A stretch of DNA of 31,319 nucleotides from RBG-16-66-20 sp049651845 (GTDB lineage: Bacteria > Pseudomonadota > Gammaproteobacteria > Burkholderiales > SG8-39), in assembly GCA_049651845.1 (NCBI GenBank), contig JBASCW010000068.1, positions 1 to 31,319 on the forward strand. Reading direction: 5' to 3'. Both the position numbers and the translations under genes were made by a program. Shown in pieces: positions 1-9,899 of this stretch. Positions within the stretch are counted from its first letter, which is position 1. Each line of letters opens with the position of its first letter. The notes below the pieces were generated by a model. The model did no database searches and had not been told where the DNA came from. It worked only from the letters and a program-made list of their open reading frames with translations.

Positions 1-2
1 CG

Positions 3-218
3 CGCGACGCGCGCTGCGTGATCGGCGTCGACACCGGCCTTGCGCACCTCGCCGCCGCGCTCGGCGTGCCGGTGGTGGGGCTTTATTGCGGCTCGGATCC
101 CGCGTTGACGGGTTTGTACGGCGGCGACCGCCTGCGCAACCTGGGCGGCGCGGGCCGGCCGCCCGAAGTGGCCGAGGTATTCGAGGCGGTCGCCGTGCTG
201 GAGGCGGCGGCGCGGTGA
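3..218 (+). CDS. waaC: LPS heptosyltransferase I, C-terminal fragment (start lies outside the window)
   Basis: The reading frame is open from base 3 and ends at TGA 216-218, so only about the last 71 residues are present. The segment VIGVDTGLAHLAAALGVPVVGL is the conserved nucleotide-sugar-binding region near the C-terminus of glycosyltransferase family 9: the G-x-D-T/S-G-x-x-H-x-A motif, followed by a hydrophobic strand and a P-x-V-x-x-Y/F turn. GT9 enzymes transfer L-glycero-D-manno-heptose to the LPS inner core at the cytoplasmic face of the inner membrane. I prefer heptosyltransferase I over II or III because waaA follows directly, with the WaaA start codon overlapping this stop; waaC-waaA adjacency is common in betaproteobacteria. 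The family assignment is firm. The exact paralogue is inferred from context. Confidence 0.82.
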   Translation, partial: RDARCVIGVDTGLAHLAAALGVPVVGLYCGSDPALTGLYGGDRLRNLGGAGRPPEVAEVFEAVAVLEAAAR

Positions 219-1486
219 TCGCGCGCGCGCTCTATACGCTCGCGCTGCGCATCCTCGCGCCGCTCATCCTGCTGCGCCTGTGGTGGCGCGGCCACCGCGA
301 GCCCGGCTACCGGCTCGAGATCGCGGAGCGCTTCGGCCATTACCGTAGCCCACCCGAGGAAAGGCCGCTGATCTGGCTGCATGCGGTATCGGTGGGCGAG
401 GCGCGCGCGAGCGCAGGGCTGGCGCGTGCGCTCGGCGAGGCCCATCCCGAATGCGACCTGCTGGTGACCTGCATGACCGCGGCCGGGCACGCGACGCTGA
501 GGGAGCTGCATGGCGAATCGGTGCAAGTGGTGTGGCTGCCCTACGACTATCCCGGCGCGGTGCGCCGGTTCCTCGAGCATTTCCGGCCGCGCCTCGCGAT
601 TCTCGTGGAGACCGAGCTCTGGCCCAACCTGCTCGCGGCCTGCGCCGCATTCGGCGTGCCGGTGCTGCTCGCCAACGCGCGCCTGTCGGAGAAGTCGGCG
701 GCCGGCTACCGGCGCGTGGGCGTGCTCGCGCGCCCCGCGCTCGGCGCGCTCACGCTCGCCTGCGCGCAGAGCGAAGAGGACGCCGCGCGCCTGCGCGCGC
801 TCGGCGTGCCCCGCGTAGAGGTCGCGGGCAACCTCAAGTTCGACAGCGCACCGGACGAAGCCAAGCGCGCCGCGGGCAGGGACTGGCGCGAGCGCGTGGG
901 GCGCCCGGTGCTGCTGCTCGCGAGCACGCGCGACGGCGAGGAGAAGCTGCTGCTCCAGAGCCTGCCCGCCTGGGACGGCAAGCTGCTGGTGGTCGTGGTG
1001 CCGCGCCATCCGCGGCGCTTCGACGAGGTTGCCGGACTCGCGCAGTCACGCCGAAGCACACAGGAATTCCCGGGCGAAGGCGATCGCATCCATCTTGGCG
1101 ACACGATGGGGGAGATGGACTTCTACTACGCGGCGGCCGACGTCGCGGTGATCGGCGGCTCGTTCCAGCCGCTGGGCGGGCAGAACCTGATCGAGGCCTG
1201 CGCGGCCGGCGTGCCGGTGGTGCTCGGTCCCAGCACGTTCAATTTCGCCGAAGCCACGCGCCTCGCATTGGACGCGGGTGCGGCGGTCCAGGCGGACGAC
1301 GCCGCGGACGCGATCCGCAGAGCCTTGCAGCTTGTATCGAACGCCGCGGAACGGAAAAAAATGGGCGCCGCGGGACTGGCGCTCTGCCGGGCGCATCGCG
1401 GCGCGACGCGCCGGCACCTGGACTACTGCGGCGAACTGCTCGGCAGCGGGGCCAGGGCCGGGGTCACGGCTCCAGCGCGCGGTTAG
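215..1486 (+). CDS. waaA: 3-deoxy-D-manno-octulosonic acid (Kdo) transferase
   Basis: WaaA (KdtA) transfers Kdo residues from CMP-Kdo to lipid A precursor at the inner membrane, the step that joins core to lipid A. I start it at GTG 215, which overlaps the waaC stop (GTGA) and gives 423 aa, the usual family length. The frame stays open further upstream, but only in a shadow of waaC. Residues 1-20 form the hydrophobic N-terminal anchor. A Kdo-transferase N-domain follows, with WLHAVSVGEARAS (about 50-62) and the LVETELWPNL segment (about 130-140). The C-terminal GT30 domain carries IGGSFQPLGGQNLIEACAAG (about 313-332), the diagnostic loop contacting the nucleotide-sugar. The gene reads from the waaC transcript. 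Its last 23 bases overlap the 3' end of the convergent tolC gene. Nothing looks broken. Confidence 0.95.
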   Translation: MIARALYTLALRILAPLILLRLWWRGHREPGYRLEIAERFGHYRSPPEERPLIWLHAVSVGEARASAGLARALGEAHPECDLLVTCMTAAGHATLRELHGESVQVVWLPYDYPGAVRRFLEHFRPRLAILVETELWPNLLAACAAFGVPVLLANARLSEKSAAGYRRVGVLARPALGALTLACAQSEEDAARLRALGVPRVEVAGNLKFDSAPDEAKRAAGRDWRERVGRPVLLLASTRDGEEKLLLQSLPAWDGKLLVVVVPRHPRRFDEVAGLAQSRRSTQEFPGEGDRIHLGDTMGEMDFYYAAADVAVIGGSFQPLGGQNLIEACAAGVPVVLGPSTFNFAEATRLALDAGAAVQADDAADAIRRALQLVSNAAERKKMGAAGLALCRAHRGATRRHLDYCGELLGSGARAGVTAPARG

Positions 1487-2810
1487 CCTGCTCGAGGTCG
1501 TCCTCGCGCAGGCTGGCGGCGGCGGCCTTCAACCGGAAGTGGTTCATGATCGTGCCGTAGCGCGCCACCAGCAGGTCGCGCCGCGTGGAGAACACCTGCT
1601 GCTGCGCGTTCAGCACGTCGATGTTGATGCGCACGCCGACTTCGTAGCCGAGCTTGTTCGACTCCAGCGCGCTCTGCGAGGACACCAGCGCCTGCTCCAG
1701 CGCGCCGATGGTGGCGATGCCGTTGATCACCAGCAGATAGTTCTGCTGCGCCGAGAGCGCGCTCGAGCGGCGCGCGTTCTCCAGGTCCTGCTTGGCCTTT
1801 TCGTGGTTGGCGGCGGCCTCGCGCTCGCGCGAGCTGATCGCGCCGCCCTGGTAGATCGGCAGCGCGAATTGCAGGCCAAGAGTGCCCGTCCTATTGATTG
1901 AAGATTGGGCAGGGACCGTGAACCCGGCGATCGGGGCTCCGGTTTGCGAAGTGGTGCCATAAGTGCCGACGATGTCGAGCGTCGGGTAATGCCCGGCGCG
2001 CGCGAACTTGGTCTGCAGGCTGGCGATCTCGGTGCCGGCCTCCTGGATCGTCACCGGGTAGGACTGCTTCTCGGCGAGCTCGACCCAGCTCTGCATGTTG
2101 GCCGGGTCCGGCGGCGAGAGCTTTACTTCCGCGCGCAGCGGCCGCAGCCGCGCGTAGACCTTGCCGGTGAGCTGTTGCAGCGCGCGGATCTTGGTGTCGA
2201 CCTCGTTCTGCGCGACGATGCCCTGCGCGGTCGTCAGGTCGAAGCGCGCCTGCGCCTCGTGCGTGTCGGTGATGGTCGCGGTGCCGACCTCGAAGTTGCG
2301 CTTGGCCTGCGCGAGCTGCTCGCCGATGGCGGCCTTCTGCGCGTTCACGAGCGCGAGGTTGTCCTGCGCCGCGAGCACGTCCACGTAGGCCTGCGTGACG
2401 CGCAGGATCAGGTCCTGGCTCGCCTGGCCGAAGCTCGCCTCGGCCTGGCGCACCTGCTGCTCGGCCTGGTCGTGCTGCGCCCAGTTCTGCGCGCGGAACA
2501 CCGGCTGCGCAAACGACAACGTGTAGCCGTAGGAATGCACGTCGCGAAGCGAAGGCGGTGCCGAGCTGTTGCGGAAGTAGCCGTCAATGCGCGTGGCGGT
2601 CGTGTTGCCGGAAAGATTCAGAGTCGGCAGCAGCAGCGCGCGCCCCTGGGGCAGCTTCTCCAGCCCCGCTTGCAGCGAGTGCCGCGACGCGGCGTACTGC
2701 GCGTCGTAGGCCTTGGCGTCGCGGTAGACCTGCAGCAGGTCCTCGGCGGCGGCCGGCGCGGCGGCGAAAGCAAGAGACAGCAGGAACAGATGCAATCGGA
2801 GGCGGCGCAT
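1464..2810 (-). CDS. tolC: TolC family outer membrane efflux channel
   Basis: The protein is 448 aa and begins with a clear signal peptide (MRRLRLHLFLLSLAFAAAPA, cleavage likely after AAA near residue 22). The mature part has the two-fold repeat of outer membrane efflux proteins: LLQVYRDAKAYDAQYAASR opens the first repeat, and the second has TGTLGLQFALPIYQGGAISS and ALESNKLGYEVGVRINIDVL. These are typical TolC beta-strand and coiled-coil sections. Trimeric TolC forms an outer membrane beta-barrel with a periplasmic alpha-tunnel and docks on an adaptor/RND pump. It is the last gene of a minus-strand run (adaptor, RND pump, pcm, tolC), 21 bp after pcm. The 3' end overlaps waaA by 23 bp, with no terminator between them. 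The length fits type I secretion/efflux TolC rather than the longer lipoprotein OprM type, since there is no lipobox cysteine. Confidence 0.93.
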   Translation of the reverse strand: MRRLRLHLFLLSLAFAAAPAAAEDLLQVYRDAKAYDAQYAASRHSLQAGLEKLPQGRALLLPTLNLSGNTTATRIDGYFRNSSAPPSLRDVHSYGYTLSFAQPVFRAQNWAQHDQAEQQVRQAEASFGQASQDLILRVTQAYVDVLAAQDNLALVNAQKAAIGEQLAQAKRNFEVGTATITDTHEAQARFDLTTAQGIVAQNEVDTKIRALQQLTGKVYARLRPLRAEVKLSPPDPANMQSWVELAEKQSYPVTIQEAGTEIASLQTKFARAGHYPTLDIVGTYGTTSQTGAPIAGFTVPAQSSINRTGTLGLQFALPIYQGGAISSREREAAANHEKAKQDLENARRSSALSAQQNYLLVINGIATIGALEQALVSSQSALESNKLGYEVGVRINIDVLNAQQQVFSTRRDLLVARYGTIMNHFRLKAAAASLREDDLEQANRALEP

Positions 2811-2831
2811 GCTGCGAATGCTCTCCGCCGC

Positions 2832-3509
2832 CTAGAACCTGAAGCGCGAGGGCCGCTCGCAGTTCGCGAGCGGCGCCAGCAGCGTCTCGAACAGCTCGAC
2901 CACGCGGGTTTCGCCCGCCGCGCCGCAATGGAAGATCTTGGCGGTCATGACCGGTGGCTCGCCGACCACCGCGAACGCGCGCCCGCCCGGCGCGAGCGAC
3001 TCGAGCAGCGCGCGAGGAACTACCGGCACCGAGCCCGTGAGCAAGATCACGTCGAAAGGGCCCTCGAACGGAAAGCCCGGCACCACGCCGCGCGCGCCGT
3101 CGCCGACCCTGAGATGCACGTTGTCCACGCCGTGGCGCGCGATGTTCGCCTTGCCAAAGGCCGCCAGCTCAAGGTCGATCTCGACCGAGCAGACCTGCGC
3201 GGCGCGGTGCGCGAACAGCGCGGTCAGGTAGCCGCTGCCGGTGCCGACCTCGAGCACGCGGTCGCTGCGCCGGGGCGCGACTTCCTGCAGCACGCGCGCC
3301 TCGAATTTGGGCGCCCACATGCGCTCGCCCTCGGCCGCGTTCTTGCGCAGCGGGATCTCCATGTCGGTGAAGGCGAGATTGCGGTAGGCGGGCGGCACGA
3401 ACTCCTCGCGCGGCACCGTGTAGAGCAGGTCGAGCACGTCCTGGTCCAGCACCTCCCAGGGGCGGATCTGCTGCTCGACCATGTTGCTGCGGGCCTGTTC
3501 GATATTCAT
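2832..3509 (-). CDS. pcm: Protein-L-isoaspartate O-methyltransferase
   Basis: The 225-aa protein has the SAM-binding motif I (VLEVGTGSGYLTALFA, about residues 84-99), an acidic loop (SVEIDLELA) and the PCMT C-terminal portion DVILLTGSVPVVP. The family methylates isoaspartyl residues formed by damage to Asp/Asn in proteins, starting their repair in the cytosol. The N-terminus (MNIEQARSNMVEQQIRPWEVLD) is the form I recall from betaproteobacterial Pcm proteins located just upstream of tolC. The gene begins 26 bp after the RND pump stop and ends 21 bp before tolC, so it is probably co-transcribed with them. The start ATG has no convincing Shine-Dalgarno sequence. Its position between an RND pump and an outer membrane channel is odd for a repair enzyme and is discussed as a finding. 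Confidence 0.93.
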   Translation of the reverse strand: MNIEQARSNMVEQQIRPWEVLDQDVLDLLYTVPREEFVPPAYRNLAFTDMEIPLRKNAAEGERMWAPKFEARVLQEVAPRRSDRVLEVGTGSGYLTALFAHRAAQVCSVEIDLELAAFGKANIARHGVDNVHLRVGDGARGVVPGFPFEGPFDVILLTGSVPVVPRALLESLAPGGRAFAVVGEPPVMTAKIFHCGAAGETRVVELFETLLAPLANCERPSRFRF

Positions 3510-3535
3510 CGGCTGGAAGGGGATTGGACGCGGGG

Positions 3536-6500
3536 CTAAGTGCGGGTGCCGGCGGGATTGTCCCGCGCTGCCGCCATCTTACCAAAGCGCTTCACCCATC
3601 CGGCAAGGTCGTCGAGATAGGTGTAGATCACCGGCACCACCACCAGCGTGAGCAGCCCCGAGGTGATGACGCCGCCGATCACCGCCTGGCCCATCGGGGC
3701 GCGCTGCTCGCCGCCTTCGCCCAGGCCCAGGGCGAGCGGGATCATGCCGAAGATCATCGCCAGGGTGGTCATCAGGATCGGCCGCAGGCGGATTCGGCCC
3801 GCCGCGAGCACCGCATCGCGCCTCACGGCTTGCCAGCCGCGTTCCGATCCAACGCCGTCTTTACGGCGTTCCTGATTCACGAAGTCCACCAGCAGGATCG
3901 CGTTCTTCGTCACCAGGCCCATCAGCATGATGAAGCCGATGATGGAGAAGATGTTCATCGTGGAGCGCGCCACGATCAGCGCCAGCACCACGCCGATCAG
4001 CGACAGCGGCAGCGACATCATGATCGCCACCGGCTGGATGAAGCTGCCGAACTGCGAGGCGAGGATCAGGTAGATGAAAATCACCGCGAGCGCGAGCGCC
4101 TGGCTGGCGAAGTAGAGCGACTCCTGGATGTCCTTGGAGGAGCCGCCCATGGTGAAGCGGTAGCCCGGCGGCAGCGCGATGCGCTCGAGCTGCGCGCGCA
4201 GCTCGGTGGCCGCGTCGCCCGCGGGCCGGTCGTACACGTTGGCGGTGATCAGCACCTCGCGCAGCTGCTCCTTGCGGTTGATCTGCTGCGGACCGCTGCC
4301 CTGCGTGACGTTGACGATCTCGCGCAGGGTGACCATCCTGGGCGCGCCCGTCGCATCGGTCAGCGTGGAGGCGAGCGGCACGCGCGCAACGTCCTCGGCG
4401 CGCGCGCGGTCGGCGCGCGACAGGCGCACCATGACGTCGTAATACTGGTCGTCGGGCCCCTTCCAGTTGCCGACCGCCTCGCCCGCGAGCAGCGGCCGCA
4501 GCGTGGCGGCGACCTGGCCCACGCCGATGCCGAGGTCGCTGGCAAGCTCCCTCTTCAGCTCCACGGCGACCTGCGGCTTGGATGCCTCGTCGCTCGACTC
4601 GACGTCGACGGCGCCGGGCACCTCGCGCGTGGCCGCCATCACCTGCTCGGCGATCTCGGCGAGCACCTTGCGCTCCTGGCCGAGGATCGACACCTGCAGC
4701 GGCTTGCCGCTGGACACGGTCTTGTAGGCGCCGATCTGCTGCAGCTCGATGCCGGCGATGCGCGCGAGGCGCTCGCGCATGGGCTTGGTGAGGTCGTTCT
4801 GCGAGCGGCTGCGCGCCTTTCTCGGCACCAGCTGCACGAAGATGTTGACCCGGTTCTTGCCCTGCACGAAGCCGGTGTTGACCGTGGCGTAGGTGTACTT
4901 CACCTCCGGGAACTCGCGCAGCGCGGCCTCGGCCTGGCGCGCCTTGAGCGTGGTGAGCTCGAGCGAGGCGCCGACCGGCGTCTTGAACTGCACCTGCAGC
5001 TCCGAGAGGTCGGGCTCGGGCACGAACTCAGAGCCGACGAACTTGAGCAGCGGGAAGCTGGCGAGGAAGCTCAGGAAGGCGATCGCGAGCACCGTCTTGC
5101 GCCGGCCGAGCGCCCAGCCGAGCAGCCGCTCGTAGGCCGCCGAGATGCGGTCCATGAAGGCGTGAAACCAGGCGAGCAGCCGGCCCACGGGTCCGGCGCT
5201 GTACTTGCCCTCGGCCTGCGGGTCGTGCCAGATCGACGACAGCATGGGATCGAGCGTGAACGACACGAACATCGAGATCAGCACCGCCGCGACCACCGTG
5301 AGTCCGAACTGGTGGAAGAAGCGCCCGATGATGCCGCCCATGAAGCCCACCGGCAGGAACACCGCGACGATCGAGAAGGTGGTGGCGAGCACCGCCAGGC
5401 CGATTTCCCGGGTGCCCTCCATCGCCGCCTGGCGATGGTCGGCGCCGAGCGCCACATGGCGCACGATGTTCTCGCGCACCACGATCGCGTCGTCGATCAG
5501 CAGGCCCACCGACAGCGACAGCGCCATCAGCGTGAGCACGTTGAGCGTGAAGCCGAACGCGTAGATGAACAGGAACGTGCCGATCAGCGCGATCGGCAGC
5601 GTGAGGCCGGTGATCACGGTGCTGCGCCAGGAGGCGAGGAACAGGAACACGATGGCGATGGTGAGCAGGCCGCCCTCGATGAGCGTGGTCTTCACGTCGG
5701 CGACCGAGTTGCGGATGCCGGTCGAGGCGTCGCGCACGATGTCGAGCTTCACGTCCGCGGGCAGGAAGCCCTGCAGGTCCTTCACCACGCGGCGCACGCC
5801 GTCCACCACGGCGATGGTGTTCTCGCCCTGCGCCTTGACGATGTCGATCGACAGGGCGCGCTGGCCGTTCACGAGCGCGGCGTTCTCCTCCTCCTGCTGG
5901 CCGTCCTCGATCTCGGCGATGGCGCCCAGCGTCACGGCCGTGGTTTTCCCGCCGGCGCCGCGGCGCGCCACGATCAGGTTGCGGAAGTCCTGCGGCCCGG
6001 TGAGGCGCGCGCGCAGCTGCACGATCTTCTCCTGGCTCGGCGTGACGATCGAGCCGGCGGGAATTTCCTGGTTCTCGGTGGTGAGCGCGCGCACCACCTG
6101 GTCGGCGCCGATTTTCTGCGCCTCCATCGCCTCGAGGTTGAGGTAGACCTTGATCTCGCGCTTGACGCCCCCGACCAGCGTCGCCTGGCCGACGCCGCCG
6201 ACGTTCTCCAGGCGCTTCTTGATCACCTGGTCGGCGAGCGTCGTGAGCTCGCGCAGAGTCCGGCCCGTGGACTGCACCGCCACCGAGACGATCGGAAAGT
6301 CGTCCGGGTTGAAGCGGCTCACGCGCGGCTCCTTGATCTCGTCGCGGAAGCCCGAGCGGATCAGCGCGATCTTCTCGCGCACGTCCTGCGCCGCGAGCTT
6401 GGGATCGATCGTGAGCTCGAATTCGACGATCACCACCGACAGGCCCTCGAAGGAGCGCGAGGACAGCGTCTTGATGCCGCTGATGGTGTTGACCGACTCC

Positions 6501-6703
6501 TCGATGCGCCGCGTCACCTCCTCCTCGACGTTCTCGGGCGAAGCGCCCGGATATTCGGTCTGCACCACTACCACCGGGAAGGTCACGTCTGGGAACTGCT
6601 CCACCGGCAGGCGTGAGTAGGAGAACGCGCCCAGCACCAGTAGTGCGGCCATCATCATGGTCGCGAACACCGGATTGGAAATGCTGACGCGCGTGAACCA
6701 CAT
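3536..6703 (-). CDS. Efflux RND transporter permease (AcrB/MdtB-like, HAE1 type)
   Basis: At 1055 aa this has the normal length of a proton-driven resistance-nodulation-division pump. Features in order: N-terminal VSISNPVFATMMMAALLVLG (TM1); the first periplasmic loop starting LPVEQFPDVTFPVVVVQTEYPGASPENVEEEV; TM4 with the paired aspartates of the proton relay (SLSVGLLIDDAIVVREN); the RND signature MGGIIGRFFHQFGLTVVAAVLISMFVSFTLDPML; a second long periplasmic domain; and C-terminal KNAILLVDF and RLRPILMTTLAMIFGMIPLALG. The trimer captures substrates in the periplasm and inner membrane and passes them to TolC through the adaptor encoded 18 bp upstream. The substrate cannot be read from sequence; sub-branch features (PDVTFPVVVVQTEYPG) suggest a broad HAE1 pump. 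About residues 944-951 lie in a palindromic extra segment of the cytoplasmic loop (see findings). Nothing suggests that the frame is broken. Confidence 0.95.
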   Translation of the reverse strand: MWFTRVSISNPVFATMMMAALLVLGAFSYSRLPVEQFPDVTFPVVVVQTEYPGASPENVEEEVTRRIEESVNTISGIKTLSSRSFEGLSVVIVEFELTIDPKLAAQDVREKIALIRSGFRDEIKEPRVSRFNPDDFPIVSVAVQSTGRTLRELTTLADQVIKKRLENVGGVGQATLVGGVKREIKVYLNLEAMEAQKIGADQVVRALTTENQEIPAGSIVTPSQEKIVQLRARLTGPQDFRNLIVARRGAGGKTTAVTLGAIAEIEDGQQEEENAALVNGQRALSIDIVKAQGENTIAVVDGVRRVVKDLQGFLPADVKLDIVRDASTGIRNSVADVKTTLIEGGLLTIAIVFLFLASWRSTVITGLTLPIALIGTFLFIYAFGFTLNVLTLMALSLSVGLLIDDAIVVRENIVRHVALGADHRQAAMEGTREIGLAVLATTFSIVAVFLPVGFMGGIIGRFFHQFGLTVVAAVLISMFVSFTLDPMLSSIWHDPQAEGKYSAGPVGRLLAWFHAFMDRISAAYERLLGWALGRRKTVLAIAFLSFLASFPLLKFVGSEFVPEPDLSELQVQFKTPVGASLELTTLKARQAEAALREFPEVKYTYATVNTGFVQGKNRVNIFVQLVPRKARSRSQNDLTKPMRERLARIAGIELQQIGAYKTVSSGKPLQVSILGQERKVLAEIAEQVMAATREVPGAVDVESSDEASKPQVAVELKRELASDLGIGVGQVAATLRPLLAGEAVGNWKGPDDQYYDVMVRLSRADRARAEDVARVPLASTLTDATGAPRMVTLREIVNVTQGSGPQQINRKEQLREVLITANVYDRPAGDAATELRAQLERIALPPGYRFTMGGSSKDIQESLYFASQALALAVIFIYLILASQFGSFIQPVAIMMSLPLSLIGVVLALIVARSTMNIFSIIGFIMLMGLVTKNAILLVDFVNQERRKDGVGSERGWQAVRRDAVLAAGRIRLRPILMTTLAMIFGMIPLALGLGEGGEQRAPMGQAVIGGVITSGLLTLVVVPVIYTYLDDLAGWVKRFGKMAAARDNPAGTRT
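3851..3870. repeat. Short perfect inverted repeat inside the RND pump gene
   Basis: AACGCCGT (3851-3858) is followed by a 4-base spacer and the exact reverse complement ACGGCGTT (3863-3870). It lies in frame in the RND pump and encodes part of ERRKDGVGSER on the minus strand. As recalled, AcrB has about 22 residues between the conserved Phe and RLRPI of this cytoplasmic loop; this protein has about 30, so the hairpin sits where about 8 residues appear to be extra. The repeat is seen directly. That it is an inserted element is inference. Confidence 0.6.
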
Positions 6704-6721
6704 GGTGGAGCCGCCTGGCCT

Positions 6722-7855
6722 TTACTTCTTTTCCGCAGTCTCTACAGGCGCGGGCCCTGCGAGCCGGGCTTGCAAACCCTCGCGCAGCGAGCCGAGATTG
6801 ACGCGCACGATGCGGTCGCCCGCGGCGAGGCCCTCCAGCACCTGCACGCGCCCGGCGGAATCGGGCGCGCCGAGCTTCACGTTCTTGCGCTTCACCAGGC
6901 CGTTCTCGATCGCGTAGACGAAGGGCTGGCCGATCTCCTCGCGCACTGCGGTGACCGGCACCGCGAGCGCCTGCTCCACGCGCGCGAGCGTGAGCGAGCC
7001 CTGCGCGAACATGCCGCCGCGCAGCAGGCCTTCGCGGTTGTCGATCACCGCGTAGACGCTGATCGAGCGCGAGCCGGCGGTCGCCGCGGGGTTGATGCGC
7101 TCGATGCGCCCGGCGAACGCGCGCTCGCCGAAGCCCTCGACGCGGAAACTGAGCGATTGCCCCACGCTGACCGCGCCGATGGCCGCGGGCGGCACCGGGG
7201 CCTCGAGCTCCAGGCGCGAGAGGTCCACCACGCTCACCACCTTCGCGTCCAGCGCGACACGCTCGCCCGGCTGCGCGTGGCGCTGCGAGACGGTGCCCGA
7301 GAACGGCGCGATCAGCACGGCGTCGCCCAGGGACTTCCTCGCCACCACCAGGTCGGCTTCCGCGGCGCGCAGCTTGGCCGCCGCGACGTCGTGGCTGCTC
7401 TGCACGTTGTCGAACGCGCTTTGCGAGATGAATCCCTTCTCGAGCAGCGCCTTCTGCTGGCCGCGGTTCTTCTCGGCCCAGATGAGCTGCGCCTTGGCGG
7501 CCTGCATGTCGGCCTCGCGCGCGGCGACCTTCGCCTGCACCTCGGTGAGGTCGACGCGCGCGAGCACCTGCCCCTGCTTGACGCTCTCGCCCTCGCGCAC
7601 CGGCACGGCGACCAGCTCGCCCGCGACCTTCGCCTTCACGGTAGCCTCGGTGAACGGGGTGAGCGAGCCGGTGAGCGGCAGCGCGCGCTCGAGCGCGCCG
7701 GGCTCGACGATGTAGAGGTCGCTCTGCAGGAACTCCGCGACCGGTGCGGGCGCGGGCGCCTTGCCGTCGGCGCGCTTGCCGCGCGTCGCGGCGAAGCCGG
7801 CGGCGAGCGAGACCGCGATTGCGGCGGCAACGAGGATTTTCAGCGGACGGCCCAT
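6722..7855 (-). CDS. Efflux RND transporter periplasmic adaptor (membrane fusion protein)
   Basis: The 377-aa protein has an N-terminal membrane anchor (residues about 5-25, LKILVAAAIAVSLAAGFAA) with no lipobox, so it is an inner-membrane-anchored rather than lipidated adaptor. Domains in order: a first beta-barrel and half-lipoyl segment (VKAKVAGELVAVPVREGESVKQGQVLARVD); a coiled-coil hairpin (about 110-165, including AAREADMQAAKAQLIWAEKN and LEKGFISQSAFDN); the second half-lipoyl motif with LIAPFSGTVSQRHAQPGERV; then the beta-barrel and membrane-proximal domain (LAVPVTAVREEIGQPFVYAIENG). It bridges the RND pump encoded 18 bp downstream and an outer membrane channel, plausibly the TolC of the same run. 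It is divergent from thiC, and the two genes share the 7856-7999 interval. A CATAAT box on the minus strand (7872-7867) lies 11 bp upstream of the start codon. Confidence 0.93.
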   Translation of the reverse strand: MGRPLKILVAAAIAVSLAAGFAATRGKRADGKAPAPAPVAEFLQSDLYIVEPGALERALPLTGSLTPFTEATVKAKVAGELVAVPVREGESVKQGQVLARVDLTEVQAKVAAREADMQAAKAQLIWAEKNRGQQKALLEKGFISQSAFDNVQSSHDVAAAKLRAAEADLVVARKSLGDAVLIAPFSGTVSQRHAQPGERVALDAKVVSVVDLSRLELEAPVPPAAIGAVSVGQSLSFRVEGFGERAFAGRIERINPAATAGSRSISVYAVIDNREGLLRGGMFAQGSLTLARVEQALAVPVTAVREEIGQPFVYAIENGLVKRKNVKLGAPDSAGRVQVLEGLAAGDRIVRVNLGSLREGLQARLAGPAPVETAEKK

Positions 7856-7865
7856 GGCAATCCGC

Positions 7866-7872
7866 TATTATG
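7866..7872. promoter_or_regulatory. Superimposed divergent -10 boxes for thiC and the efflux run
   Basis: Reading plus, TATTAT (7866-7871) matches five of six bases of the sigma-70 -10 consensus and would start transcription near 7878, giving a leader that contains the whole riboswitch. Reading minus, CATAAT (7872-7867) also matches five of six and would start transcription near 7860, a few bases before the adaptor start codon at 7855. No good -35 element is visible for either. In DNA this GC-rich, an AT-rich heptamer at this position is suggestive but not proof. Confidence 0.4.
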
Positions 7873-7910
7873 CTGCACCGCCAGATGGCCGGCGAGAGTA
7901 ACATCCGAGG

Positions 7911-7997
7911 CTACGCAGGGGTCCTGCCTCCGAGGGTCGGAGAACGGGTGAGAAAAACCCTCAGCACCTGATGCGGGTAATGCCGCCGAAGGAAGCG
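7911..7997 (+). ncRNA. TPP riboswitch (THI element) upstream of thiC
   Basis: The conserved thi-box core is present: GGGTGAGAAAAACCCT (7946-7961), then CACCTGATGCGGGTAATGCCG (7965-7985) and GAAGG. Visible helices: P1 CGC 7914-7916 with GCG 7995-7997; P2 GGGT 7919-7922 with ACCC 7957-7960; an extended P3 with CTCCGA 7928-7933 paired to TCGGAG 7937-7942 around a GGG loop; and P4 GCGG 7973-7976 with CCGC 7983-7986. P4/P5 bind the pyrophosphate and P2/P3 (the TGAGA loop) bind the pyrimidine of thiamine pyrophosphate. The 3' side of P1 runs into the thiC Shine-Dalgarno sequence (GGAAG 7991-7995), and no terminator hairpin follows. TPP binding therefore most likely hides the ribosome site (translational control). 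Confidence 0.9.
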
Positions 7998-7999
7998 AC

Positions 8000-9874
<1,875 letters not shown>

Positions 9875-9899
9875 GCGCAAGGCCGCGCAGGGAGACGTC

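Noticed and set aside
83..1009. Long open frames antisense to waaA, the RND pump, thiC, glnA, aceE and others
   Set aside because: They are rich in Arg, Ala, His and Gly, lack recognisable domains, and follow from GC-rich codon bias opposite real genes. They are shadows.
3552..3566. GCGGGA/TCCCGC hairpin at the end of the RND pump gene as a terminator
   Set aside because: It lies inside the coding sequence, and the minus strand has no T-run after it. The next gene (pcm) starts 26 bp after the stop and looks co-transcribed.
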